From Clusia tigrina (taxonomy: Eukaryota > Arthropoda > Insecta > Diptera > Clusiidae), in the NCBI GenBank assembly GCA_920105625.2, contig OV050030.1:429628240-429692239 (forward strand): a stretch of DNA of 64,000 bases, given 5' to 3'. A model generated the notes under the pieces. It was given only the letters and a program-made list of their open reading frames with translations, did not search any database and was not told where the DNA came from. Below, in pieces: positions 11,601-22,511 of the stretch; the first letter of the stretch is position 1; each line of letters opens with the position of its first letter. The translations under genes and the position numbers were made by a program.

Positions 11601-13091
11601 TATACCCTTTACCTTTAAAAAAGGTAAATAGGGTATACTAATTTTGTGCTTTTGAGAAGGGTTGGAATTTCGAGAAGGAGGCGTGGTAGGTATGGACATA
11701 TATATACAGTTATGATCAGAATCACTTTATAAGCAATTTTTATTTTGTCCGTCCGTCTGTCCGTCAGTCCGTCTGTGGCTACTTTTTTTCTACAACATTA
11801 GAGCTATCTTAATGAAATTTTGCGAAAGTGTAGCCTGCACAAAGATACAGAACCAGATTGCTATATGGGCTGATTTGGACAAAGACCACGCCTACCTCAC
11901 ATATAAGGAACTTTTTCACCTTTTTTTAAAATGACTATAATTTCGGTCCAATTCACGGAATCGTGACATTATTTGGCAGTTATGGAGATGTGGGTCCTAC
12001 TAAACACTGTACAAAAATTGGGCGGTATACATTAACTGCCACTCCCCTATTAACACATATTAATAACTTAAGATCTGGTAGAGTTTTACGGACGAAATTT
12101 TACGGGAAGGAACATGTGTACATTATAAAGCTATCTGCAACGAATGGGATATAGGGAACTTTTGGGTATAAAATTAAAATTAGCCTACCTATGCTTGTAT
12201 TGATGCCAGCGGAATAAAAATTGGCAGAAACATACATGGGGTCCATAATAGTGTGTGTGCAGAATATGGAAATCATAATACAACTGCCACGCCCACAATT
12301 AGCCAAAAATTATTACTGTGTTCCTATTAAAGATTTTTCAATGAAATTTCACAGGAGGTTTGCGGGTACTAACATTAACCACCACACAAAAAATGGGCGT
12401 GTTATTTCTACAGCCACGCCCATTATTGACATATTATTATAACTTGCGTACCATACAATATTTTTGGACGAAATTTTATATTGGTACGTATATGGACCCT
12501 ACAAAGCCATATACAAGATTCGGGGCTGATCAGAGGAAGGATACGCCTCCTTCCCATATAATGAACTTTGGGGACCCCACTTAAAGACAATTACCCTATC
12601 TATGCTTCTAGTGATGATATATGAAAACAAATTGGTAGATGTATGCACTGGGTCTGTACTAGCATGCATTCCAAATATGACAGATTATTACTACTGCCAC
12701 GCCCACAATAAATCAAAAATCATTACTAGGTTCCTATTAAAAATTTCTCAACGAAATTTAACAGGAATGTTGCGGGTACTAATTTTAAACACCACACAAA
12801 AAATGGTTGTATTATTTCTACAGCCACGCCCACTATTAACATATTATTATAACTTACGACCTATACAATATTTTTGGACGAAATTTTATATTAGTGGTTA
12901 TATTGACACTAGAAAGCCATACACAAGAAATGGGGTGGATATAATCATTTCAAGGTACCCTACCAAAAATTACCGTGAATATGCTCCTAATGACGATTTA
13001 TGAAGACAACATCCTCTTTGTGGAACTCGCACGCACAAGAAAAGGTAAAGGGTATTTCGAAGTCGGTCTAACCCGGCTTCAGACTTCTGTA
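11601..13091. mobile_element. DINE-1/INE-1-like Helentron fragment, nested in a LINE
   Basis: The left end, TATACCCTTTACCTTT then AAAGGTAAATAGGGTATACTA, is a subterminal inverted repeat like that of DINE-1/INE-1 elements of flies. It is followed by TGATCAGAATCA, a run of GTCCGTCTG repeats at 11748-11776, and several GCCACGCCCAC boxes, all features of that group. The right end has AAAGGTAAAGGGTAT (13041-13055), the reverse complement of the left ATACCCTTTACCTTT. A hairpin GAAGTCGG/CCGGCTTC (13059-13066/13073-13080, one mismatch) follows close to the end, as Helitron-type elements have. There is no coding capacity. Family placement is from memory of the consensus architecture. The exact right boundary is uncertain by about 10 bp. 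Confidence 0.65.
12180..12995. repeat. Two imperfect ~410-bp internal repeats of the DINE-like element
   Basis: Segments beginning about 12180 and 12590 match each other with indels. Both carry GCCACGCCCACAAT (12286, 12696), TTTCTACAGCCACGCCCA, and CAATATTTTTGGACGAAATT. A third partial start lies near 12965 and a related partial unit lies before 12180. The element thus grew by internal duplication. Confidence 0.7.
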
Positions 13092-14650
13092 CTTGTTTGT
13101 TGTAAAGTTTATGTGCATAGTTTTCGAATTATTTAAAGCTATTTTCCATTTTGTTGTCCAATTAGCTATTTCGTCAACAGCGTCCTGGAGTTGTAGCGTT
13201 GATTCAGTTTCCGTATTCGCGACAGTCAGTATTGCTGTATCATCTGCAAAAGTTGGTAAAGTGATATTTTCTGGAGTTCGTATATCAGATGTGTATTGTA
13301 GGTATAAGATAGGCCCAAGAATACTACCTTGTAGAACTCCTGCTTTGATGGGCCTGAGCTCAGAAAAGTCGTTTTCACATTTGACATGGAAGAATCGATC
13401 AGACAAGTATGATTATAGAATGTCGCAGTAGTTGGCTGGGAGTATGCCCCTAAGTTTTTTGGTTAAGCCTGCATGCCAAACTTTATCAAAAGCCTGAGCC
13501 ACGGCAAGAAATATGGCTGAGCAATTTTTTTTTTATTCGAAACATTTTTCAATTGCGCTAGTTATGCTGTGTATTTGTTCGGTTATTGGGTGTTTATCTC
13601 TAAAGCCAAACTGATGCGATGGAATAAGACTCGATCTTTCAATTATTGTTTTAAGGCGTTTTAGTAGCAATTTTTCAAATACCTTCGATATTGTTGGAAG
13701 TAATGATATTGGTATGTATGTGAAGCTCATGCTGCGGCTTGCCTGGTTTGCAAATCATAACGACTTCAGCTATTTTCCAGCAGGTGGGCACATATTTGAG
13801 GGCGAAACAAGCGTTAATTATATCGGTTAATCTAGCTATAGCTTTACATGTTAATTTCTTCAGGATCTCCGCTATAACGAAGTCAAATCCGGGAGTTTTG
13901 TTGTTTAACCCTGCTTTGGATTAGATCGTTTATTTCTTGAATAGAAACTGGTGGAAATTGTTCGTTGCTTGTATTACCAGAGCAATGATTTATAGTTATA
14001 TCTACGTTGGCATTTGTGGCATCAGTAGAGAAGATGGTTTCAAGACGTTTAGTAAATATATTTGCTTCCTCAAGAGGACTTCTAGCCCATTTACGATCAG
14101 GTTTTTTATTGGCGGAATATGTTTGATTGGTCGTTTTAGTCGTTTTGTACATTTCCATAGTGAACTAAGGCTGCTAACGTACAAATTAACGGAATCATTT
14201 TTGAATTCACGAAGGGATCGCTTTAGCTTCTGAGCTGCATTGTTAAAGTAGCATTTGTCATTCGAAGATCGGGTTTGGTGCCATTTCTTCCTCAACCTAC
14301 GTTTTTGCGCCATGTGATCTCTTAGTTCACGTAGGTAGTTTATGACAATCTGATCGTTGGAGCTGCGGTGTACTTTCCCAAGCCGATTTCTATATAAATT
14401 TAAGAAATTTAAGTGTTTTTATTTTTATGCCGTCATGATTATGTATGTTTACTTCAGAGCCAATGTATTCATCCAGCTTTGAACGCAAATTTTCCCAATA
14501 TCAGCTAATAACAACCATAAACAAATTATATTGTTTTAATAATTCTATTTTGATACCCTTAATCGTAGGATGCTGTTTTTGTCCATATTTATTTTGGTCG
14601 GTCAAACGTTTTATAAAAACTGTTTATGGATCGATATTTTTGAAAGATTG

Positions 14651-15407
14651 ATTGAACTTCCATGGTTCCACGGTTTTGCAACCCTAATTGCTACACTGCT
14701 TGATCAAACCTAATTATAAGAAATATGTCTAAATTTATGAAAAGGCACTTCCATTATGATTTGCAAATATTTTGATGAGCGATGAGTTGTCTTAAGTTGC
14801 CATTTTCCCTGAAAGTATGCAGTGAAATGTTCACGAACAATCTCAACAAATTTGCACAAGAATTTTAAGAACATTTTGTCAAAAATTTAATGATAAATTA
14901 CAACTGCGACCATGTTCAACACACTGAGCAATCCAAAGCTACAAAACCAACAAAGGATGTAGCAATAACAACAATTGGCCTAGCAGCAGTTTTCGTACCG
15001 TAGAGACTAGTACGTCAGATAAGAAAAGTAACAGGAAGTTTCACCAAAAGCAATTTGGGAGCACATTTGCATTGTAAACGTTAAGTCATTTTGGGACTGA
15101 CGGCTGTAGCATCATTTCACTAATTACAATACTGGAGCAGACCTTTCATGCTCGCCACTTAAAGAGCCCTTTCCATTAATAAAAGTCAGGCAACAGGGAA
15201 AAAAAGGCAAAAGCACGAAAGGAAGGTAGTCTGAAAAAAGCGCGGCTATTCGTTTTGTACATTTAATGTTATTAACCAATTGTATTAAACAAATGTATCA
15301 TATCTCCCAAACCAAACCAGTGTAACTGAGGCTAACGTTCACTTCCTCCTCGTATTATCACAATTTCGATTATTTTGCTCCTGGCATTATGAAAGAAAAT
15401 TATATAA
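14651..15407. other. No gene recognised; possible promoter region
   Basis: AT-rich sequence upstream of the small gene at 15408. TATATAA at 15401-15407 directly abuts the ATG, too close to act as a TATA box for it. No other signal is supported. Confidence 0.3.
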
Positions 15408-16037
15408 ATGGCTCAATCAGTATCCAAATTGCTGCCTAATAACAACTCTATTCAGCGCATCAAGCGCCGACTGTTGAAGTGGGCGGTGCGAGGCACCGTT
15501 CCGTTTGCTAGCATTTGTTTGCAATATTTAAAACGCAGGATACGACAAAAGCTTACTAGACAAAAATATAAACGGAAATATGATGGCGAAGGTGGAACGG
15601 CAGCGGTGGCAGTTTCCTGCGATTTTCGTCACTTGCTATCAAATATACTAAAGATTTACAGATGTATACAGAAGTGTTTCCTCTTCGAGTAAGTCGACAA
15701 CAACAATTTAAGCTGAGCTATTCTGTTTTCGAAGAACTTTTTTGTCGCCATTGAATTGGCATAATTTAGGTCCATTGTTCTCAACTTTCACACGCTTCGT
15801 CGTATTCATTGTTCAGTGCCAATTCCGGCCTCAGATGATGTTTTAAATACGCAACACAATGGCAGAGAACTTAAATTCATTACACCATTCGTCGCTACTA
15901 ATTTTTTGGGTGCAGATGGGGATGCTCCGGACTTACGTATACTCGTAAATTGTCGAGTATGTAACAATTTGGTGCGTATAAGTGTACCACTACCACGCCG
16001 CCCTCCCTTTCAGTATCCTCAGAACGACGACAAGTAG
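15408..16037 (+). CDS. Predicted two-exon gene, 182-aa protein of unknown function
   Basis: Exon 1 (15408-15688) opens with ATGGCT and ends at a consensus donor GTAAGT. Exon 2 (15770-16037) follows an 81-nt intron ending ATAATTTAG. The phases match exactly: exon 1 leaves GA and exon 2 supplies G. Both exons close with stops if read through unspliced, which supports the splice. Intron size is typical of flies. The N-terminal half is very basic (IQRIKRRLLKWAVRG, LKRRIRQKLTRQKYKRKY). The C-terminal half has KFITPFVATNFLGADGDAPD, then ILVNCRVCNNLVRIS with a Cys-x2-Cys pair and a Pro-rich end. The CRVC segment faintly recalls the start of the TMEM55 (PIP4P) Cys motif, but the rest of that domain is absent, so I do not assign it. 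The stop codon lies in a repeat copied into a downstream hairpin, so the natural C-terminus may be altered. Confidence 0.55.
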
Positions 16038-16044
16038 ACAAGTA

Positions 16045-16087
16045 GTATCAGAACGACGACAAGTAGGACTTGTCGTCGTTCTGATAC
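16045..16087. repeat. Perfect 20-bp inverted repeat with 3-nt loop
   Basis: The left arm at 16045-16064 is the exact reverse complement of 16068-16087, separated by AGG. A further direct copy of TCAGAACGACGACAAGTAG occurs at 16019-16037, covering the last codons and stop of the preceding gene, 29 bp upstream of 16048-16066. In RNA the structure would be a very stable stem just past the stop codon. It could act as a 3' UTR stem, or be the scar of a fold-back or template-switch event. Confidence 0.9.
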
Positions 16088-16930
16088 GCAACCAACTGTG
16101 CGTGTGTGACTGTGTGTGGGAGCATGTGTAAAGAGCCTTAAATATATTTTAGTGAAAATAAACGTATGCGTTGCTGCAGCAGCTGCAGCGACTGCGGCTT
16201 CCTGTGTGTTTCTAGGCGCTTAGGCTAGCGACGAGGTACCTTTTTTAATTTACTGTATCTAATTTACGACTTTTATTGATACTTTTACTCATGAGGAATT
16301 GAACCATTTTCCCCTAAAGGACCACTGTGAATGAACCAACTAGGGGTAAATCACTCCTACGTAAGAATGGAACAATGCTTTTCGTGTATAATTTTTCTTT
16401 ATTTGAAAATTACCTTGGACTGGATTTCTCTCTGATGACCTATTTCCAGTACAATGTCGCCTGAATCATTCACATTTTGTATAGATTATTATTTTTTAGC
16501 AGATTCAAGTTCCACCAAAGGTGCGCCTATGCCAATACCATCCGATCCAAACATCCGATAGCAAATTCTTGTTTTAGCAGCTTGCCAGAAAATGTTTTAT
16601 TGGTGATTGAGTAAAGAAAAATTATCAGAAGTAGTATAGGAAGCATATATGTGGGACGATTAGCCAACGATCGGTGGAACTGCATCAACTCTTTCCCTTT
16701 TCATTTCTGCGGAAATTGCTTTGACAGCAACGAAGAAGGCCCCATCCCTTTGCAAGAACTGGATTATGCCTGCCAGGAAAACAGTTTTGCAATGATAACA
16801 GAGAATTTTTCAAGGCAAGTAATAAGTCACTGGCCTTCGTAGACCAATCTAATTGGATTTGTTCTAGGTGATGCAAAAAAGAGGTCTTATAATATCAAAA
16901 CGATACCTATTGTCATTGTATTTCAGTGAC
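16088..16930. other. No gene recognised
   Basis: Contains a short GCAGC-rich run near 16170-16200 and an open frame at 16651-16842 without domains. Confidence 0.35.
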
Positions 16931-17085
16931 ATTCATTCCAAGGTAGGCAGGTAGGTAGGAGTGGCCGCCCAGTTTGCCAAAAGCACACTTGAGCACACAT
17001 AATGGCCCATTGTGATACCACGGTGTGGCGCCGTTCAAGCACTGACTAAAATGTTCCCATACTTGGCATGATTCATTCCAAGGTA
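16931..17085. mobile_element. 125-bp retroelement-like fragment with 15-bp target duplication
   Basis: The 15-mer ATTCATTCCAAGGTA occurs at 16931-16945 and 17071-17085, flanking 125 bp. A 15-bp perfect direct repeat of this kind is the usual target duplication of LINE or SINE insertions. The inserted sequence starts with GGCAGGTAGGTAGGAGTGGC, a GGTA-type run seen at LINE 3' ends lacking poly(A), which would place its 3' end on the left and make the insert minus-strand. The family is not identified. Confidence 0.55.
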
Positions 17086-17539
17086 AGTAGCAAACTAACC
17101 GAATGAAATACTTAAAGACATGGGTATAATTCCGATGTCACTCAAAAGCGACCGTCATCTCTAAGCACATTTTCATTCGCTGCACAAGAAAAATGTATCC
17201 GAAGTTCATAGGACAAATTACTCTGTTGTCGGTACTTGAAACCCACAATTTGCCTAGAGATTTTTTGTATGGTTGGACTCGGAGAAAGAAGTGATTCTAA
17301 CATGAATCGTACGAATCGGTTTAGAACTATGCAAATGTGCCCCACCTACATAGGATGTATAACGAATACTTAATCCTCCTCATTGTAGAACATGAAATTC
17401 CATTTCTACTTGCGAATTTAGTAACATTTGTTGACTGTCATAGGATATTAATGAAATATATCGATAAAGATCATTGATGCAGTAAAAACGAATATACTGA
17501 GGAGAATTATATGGCTAGTCTCAGATAGCGAAGACTTAC

Positions 17540-17620
17540 GATTCGATATGATATACGGTGAGTACTGCGAATCATTTATGACAAAGCAATATGCGAACTG
17601 CAACAGGCTTGAAACGTTAA
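17540..17620 (-). CDS. Weak candidate exon
   Basis: On the minus strand a pyrimidine-rich acceptor (GGTTACTCTTTCAG, ending at 17621) is followed by 81 nt open in one frame (NVSSLLQFAYCFVIND, then SQYSPYIISN). A consensus donor GTAAGT follows at 17539-17534. The hydrophobic/aromatic mix could belong to a membrane protein. There is no homology call and no neighbouring exon, so this is close to what chance would give. Confidence 0.2.
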
Positions 17621-19224
17621 CTGAAAGAGTAACCAAAAATATGCAAACGGCGACGAAAATGCATGCAAGTACCATTGAAACAGATAGCAGAAGTGAGGAA
17701 CACAAGCTTGGAACAGCATAACTGTACGCTAAATTTACTGGAGACCAAACCGCACTTGCCCTACTGCACCGTTCGCACAATATTCTTTGTAAACTGTTAT
17801 TTTGAACTCCACCCAAAGTCAACCCTTCGGTTTAATCCAGATAAATGGCAAATGTACTAGTTCTAACACAGCAAAGCCCATTACAATACGAAAATTCCAT
17901 TCTAACTTGAGATTCAGAGGAAATAAAAGGTTTGAGGCACCTGCCTTTGACTATCTTTTTGAAAGCACAAAGCATTCTGCTTCAAGCAGACTAATTATCA
18001 ATTAAAACTTTTAATGGCCTCCATTTATGTGCATCCTGGAATCTTTTCAATGAGACTTCCTTGCCATCATTTTCTTCTCTATGCTGTAGGAAGTGCGGGG
18101 TGGGCGCAATTCCCTGAATCTGACCAAATATTTCGGTATCTCCTGTTACCCCACACCCAACAACAGTGCAAGAGTTTCATTTATTTACGCGTCAATTTAT
18201 TTGCGTGACTTTTTTCTTTAAACGAGGGTCTTTTGCAAATTTCGAAGTTGCAATCTGCGCAGCACAAGACATTCTATTATTTACCTGCTTAAACAATAAA
18301 ATTACGATTATTTTCTATTTGTGTAGAACTTTCCAATCAGCAACAGCCTTTTTGGTTTTGCATGTGCACCTGATCCTTTGGCTGTATCCTTCGTTGTGTC
18401 TTTATGTGTGTTGAGTCTCGTTGAAGGGATATGAACCCACTGACCTATTTAATCACTCAAACCAATTACCCCCCAAACCTTTTAATTGTGGCCTTAGGGC
18501 AGCAAAAGCGCTCAACTGTGACGAATCGAAGGCGAACCGGGTAGTCCCCGGCAGTTGATAACGTGGAGGATGGCAGCGGTCGCTGCTGCTTCCTGCCGGT
18601 TGCATTGTTTTGAGATAATTGGAAAGCTTCATTATAGTAATACTCTCGAACGCTATCGATTGATTTTTAGATTTATTGATTGATTGTGCTCGCATATTAG
18701 AAAATATGAAAGCAATTTATTTCGGGCATTTCCTTTCAGTTATCGTATTATTATTATTGTTGTGCCACGGAGGAGTCCTATAAATCACGTCATACGTCAA
18801 CAATAAATCATTTTCATCAAGCAACGAGTACATTCCCATGTCCACACAAGCAAACACCTTCGCTTTCAGAACTGCGCCCTGTATACTCAATTGTCTCCAT
18901 TGACAATATATTTAATCTTTTATTATTCAACTTAGACTACTCAATTCCGCTGACGTCATTTAGATGTGATTGTAGCTATTTGTGCTATTGATTGACTAGC
19001 ATGAAAAGAAAGCTGTGGCTAGGCCATCTGATAGCCCCCTCCCGTCACACGCCCTACGATAACTATAAACACAACGCACTTTTTGGCATTAATCTGAATT
19101 TAATGGTCCAAAAGCAAGAGGAGCAGCAATCTTGCAATTTAAACACTTGTCAGTACCATGGTCTTTGGAGTTGTGTTGAGAGAAAAGCCAAAATATGTGC
19201 GGATGTATCATTTCAGTAATTATG
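17621..19224. other. No gene recognised
   Basis: Open frames at 18453-18695 (-) and 18992-19219 (+) lack domains and splice support. Confidence 0.4.
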
Positions 19225-21140
19225 GGAGACCCTTAGACACGCATTCAAGGGAATCAGAGACGCTACGCTAGCTGCAATCCGGTCTGGTCTATCCACCTTT
19301 CAAAAGTTAAACAAATAGCCTTATGTGCGTTCTTGGACATCTCACGTGTTTTCGATAATACGTAATTTCACGCTATCAAAAATGCATTAATCCGAAAGGA
19401 CTTTCCTCTCCTAATCTCCAACTGGATTATAAAGTTGATAAAAACCAGAACCATTAATGTTGAGCTACAAGGAGTTAAAAAAGCCATTTATACAACCAGG
19501 GGCTGTCCGCAAGGAGGGGTTGTTTCTCCTCTCCTCTGGACGTTGGTTATTCATGAACTCCCAGCGAAGCTAAATGGTCTGGGATTTAGAAGACAGGGTT
19601 ACGCTGATGATATAGTTATATTTATTGTCGGTGGCCATTATGAGACCATCTGCACTCTCCTACAACAGGCACTAAGCATAACCAACAGCTGGTGCAAAGA
19701 AAAAGGACTATTCTTCAATACGCTGAAATCTACAATTGTTCCATTCCCCAATCAAAGAAAAGTCAATCAGAATAAACTTTCGTTAGATGGAACTATTTTA
19801 GATATTATTTAGATATATTATTTAGATATTCCAAAGAGGCGAAATATCTAGGAGTAATCCTGGCCAAAAAGTTCACTTGGAACTCACATCTAAATTTCAT
19901 AACCAATAAAGCAACAAAAGCATTCCTTGTATGCCAACAGCTCTTTGGTAAAACCTGGGGAATCTCCCCAAAACTAGCATACTGGTCATATAACACCATA
20001 GTATGACCAATGGCCACCTATTCAGCGTTAGCTAGGTAGCCCAAGGCACACAAAAAAGGGCCAGTAGAAAACTATATAAACTCCATCGTTTTGTATGCGG
20101 AGGAGTAACGGGAGCGATGCGTGGCTGCCCTTCTGATGTTCTGGGAATTATCACAGGCATCCCTCCGATAACCATAACTATTGAGAGAGAGGCTGTGGTG
20201 AAGCCTTACGAATTCAAGACATCTCCACCAGTTTTGTGACATATGAAAGTACTTGATCCCTTTCTGAATGACCCCCTTATAAGGTTGTTGAGAAAATCAT
20301 CATTCACTACACTCTATGAGGTTCACATTCCTGCAAGAGATAGGTTTGAGGAATTCATTACCAATATTCCACAAGGTGTCCAGGTATGATATACTGATGG
20401 GTAGAATTCGAAGACGGTAGTACAGGAGCAGGTATAATGGGACCATTTTTCCAAAAACCCCTCCCTATGGGGAAGACTCCCACAATATTTCAAGCGGAAG
20501 TCTTCGCCATCGAAGCCATGTGTACGAGAATGTCTTCGTAGCTGACTGAACGGCAAGCTTATATACATTCTGTCAGATAGCCAGGCTCAGCTTAAAGCAC
20601 TAGGATCGTATTACTACATGTCCAGATTGGCTGAATTGTCATCCAATCCTGAATGAACTAGGCACAGGCAACAATGTCACACTTTGTAGGGTGCCTGGAC
20701 ATGAAGCCCACGCTGGGAATGAATGGGCGGACTGCCTCGCAAAAAAAAGGGGGGGAGGCTCCGCACACTCATTGGACCTGCAGACTCACATTGGAAATGG
20801 GAAGAAACTCAGATAGCTACTCAATCGCTTCATGCTTCTGGCCAAAGACAAGCAAAGAGATTATTTACCCCCAACCGTAGTATCTCCAAAAGGATACTAA
20901 CCTTGAACCGCGAAAGACCGCTGCCTAAGGTATCATCTTAATAAGATAGGCCTGTCGGACATTTCTGACTGCAGATTCTCTCTGAAACAGACACAACTCT
21001 GAAATATCAGAACACATTTTAAGTATCCAACGATCAAAGGTAAGATATTAAAATTGCCAGGGGAGTTCTTCACAGACCCTCCACCATATGGAAACTTCAA
21101 CTTTCCAAAGTGCTAGTATTGCCTGAAATGTTAAATCTAA
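19225..21140 (+). pseudogene. LINE remnant with RT and RNase H
   Basis: The plus strand encodes RT motifs: RGCPQGGVVSPLLWTLVIHE (19498-19557), RRQGYADDIVIF (19590-19625) with the intact YADD catalytic box, and ALSITNSWCKEKGLFFN. A frame change follows near 19800 and then KEAKYLGVILAKKFTW at about 19835. RNase H begins around 20390 with a YTDG motif and ends with RVPGHEAHAGNEWADCLAK at about 20690-20745. A tail segment runs to about 21130. Several stops and frameshifts make it inactive. ORF1, the endonuclease and the RT fingers are missing. It belongs to the I/LOA/R1-like LINEs carrying RNase H, exact clade undetermined. Confidence 0.8.
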
Positions 21141-22352
21141 AGCTAAATCCACCTTTCATGGAAAGAAGATATATTTTGTTGCTGTTGCTTTTTGTAGTGG
21201 GCAGGAAAAGCATCACAATCTAGTTCATAGCCAGGAATCGTAGCATTTTTCACATTGCGTTTGACGCATTTCTTTGTGTATGAAAGAAATTCTTGTTTAT
21301 TAATATTGGGTGTATGTGCTTTTTCTAGACTTTCTCCCACAGCCAGCACAAAGGACAAAGTGTTTTGTTAATATTAGAAAAATTTAGCATTGCATACATA
21401 GTAAAAAATGAAAGCAATTTATGAAACAACACAACAGTAAATGTTGAATATAAAAATTTAAAAAAATCTGATTTATATGCGTCAAGAATGAAAAGTGAGC
21501 GATATGTTTATGAGCAAAGAGGAAAGTAAAGAATTGCGCGGCAAGGTGTACTGTGCGGGTATGCACAAAAATTCTAATACATTGAAAATGGTAATAACTT
21601 CAATCTAAATGAGTCAGGCAACGCTTATACACGTGTAACCCCGCTCGCCCACACCCTTCATTCGCATTCATAAACTGACGAACTATGCAAACATTTGCAG
21701 CAGGCGGCTATGTACTAATGTGCTGCTCAAATTCACTTTGCAGCAATAATTTAATTTGCCACACACATAAATTTCAATATGGCATCAACAGGATTTCAAT
21801 ATCATTTTTAAGTATTACGCACAAAATAGATACACATACACACCCACAGCACACACATCTGCACACGCAGCAAACACACAAGCCCACACACAGACTGGAT
21901 ACTCAGTTTGGTAGATGTGAACGGCATGGATATGAAATTTGCTACTTTCGATATTGCTGCTGTGTAGTCTCGTAAATTCGTTCCATATACTGATTTCACT
22001 AACTTTCAAGACCACTCTGCACCATTGTAAAACATAAAATGCAGTTGGTGGGTGGTTGGCTGGGCCTATGAGTGGATAGTAATCTGTACGTGTTTAGTAT
22101 GTGTATAAGAGCAAAAAATACCAGCTTATTGTGCCCATGATAGAAATAGTGAACATGACTCAGAGAGCTTCCCACAGCTTACAAAAACTGTCGCAGACGA
22201 AATTTTCTGAGAAAATCTGACAGTGCGTTAAGAAGATTTGAAAATATTGCCTTAATATGTAAACAAAAACGTGAACTAAGGTCATAAACAAGAGTAAAAC
22301 GCTTTAAGCAGGTGTAATAACGAGTGCTAGGGGCGTAAGTAAAGTCAGTATA
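21141..22352. other. No gene recognised
   Basis: Includes a CA-rich low-complexity tract at 21826-21898 (ACACA/CACAC runs broken by CACGC and CAGCA). No coding sequence is supported. Confidence 0.45.
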
Positions 22353-22375
22353 GGGTGAAGTAAAAAGAAATCCAT
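22353..22375. repeat. Solo mariner-like terminal repeat
   Basis: A TA at 22351-22352 is followed by a 23-nt sequence that matches the left end of the mariner at 22512 at 22 of 23 positions and in the same orientation. No transposase or second end accompanies it. Confidence 0.65.
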
Positions 22376-22511
22376 AAAGAGAGATTTATACGCCCACTAT
22401 TCACAAAAGTTCATAACATACCATTAACACAAGATTTGAGACCCACATTAGTTACACTATTGAGCCATATGCAAGAAATCATCAAAGGAAACGATCTAAT
22501 ACAGATATATA

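Larger units (their letters stand above)
11400..14650 (-). pseudogene. Jockey-type LINE remnant split by a nested element
   Basis: The minus strand carries a LINE ORF2 fragment. From high to low coordinates it shows the linker after the endonuclease (ENLRSKLDEYIG near 14500, LRELRDHMAQKRRLRKKWHQ near 14300), RT fingers (PISLLPTISKVFEKLL near 13710, HQFGFRDKHPITEQIHSI), RT palm (KAGVLQGSILGPILY near 13340, TFADDTAIL near 13250), then NNSKTMHINFTTNK up to about 13100. After a 1.5-kb foreign insertion the RT resumes as SQIPYSNTAKYLGMTLD at about 11560-11520 and stops near 11430. The motif order and NTAKYLGMTLD are typical of the jockey clade. Frameshifts occur between blocks. The endonuclease and 3' end are missing. 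Confidence 0.75.

Noticed and set aside
15900..16037. TMEM55/PIP4P identity for the two-exon gene
   Set aside because: Only a short CRVC-like stretch is similar; the HVVKC and CNCLLIC parts of that family are absent.
17448..17822. 124-codon minus-strand hydrophobic frame
   Set aside because: No ATG start and no recognised membrane family; only the 81-nt splice-bounded part is kept as a weak candidate.
21826..21898. CA-rich tract as a possible CRISPR-like or structured repeat
   Set aside because: Irregular low-complexity sequence without spacers; the window is eukaryotic.
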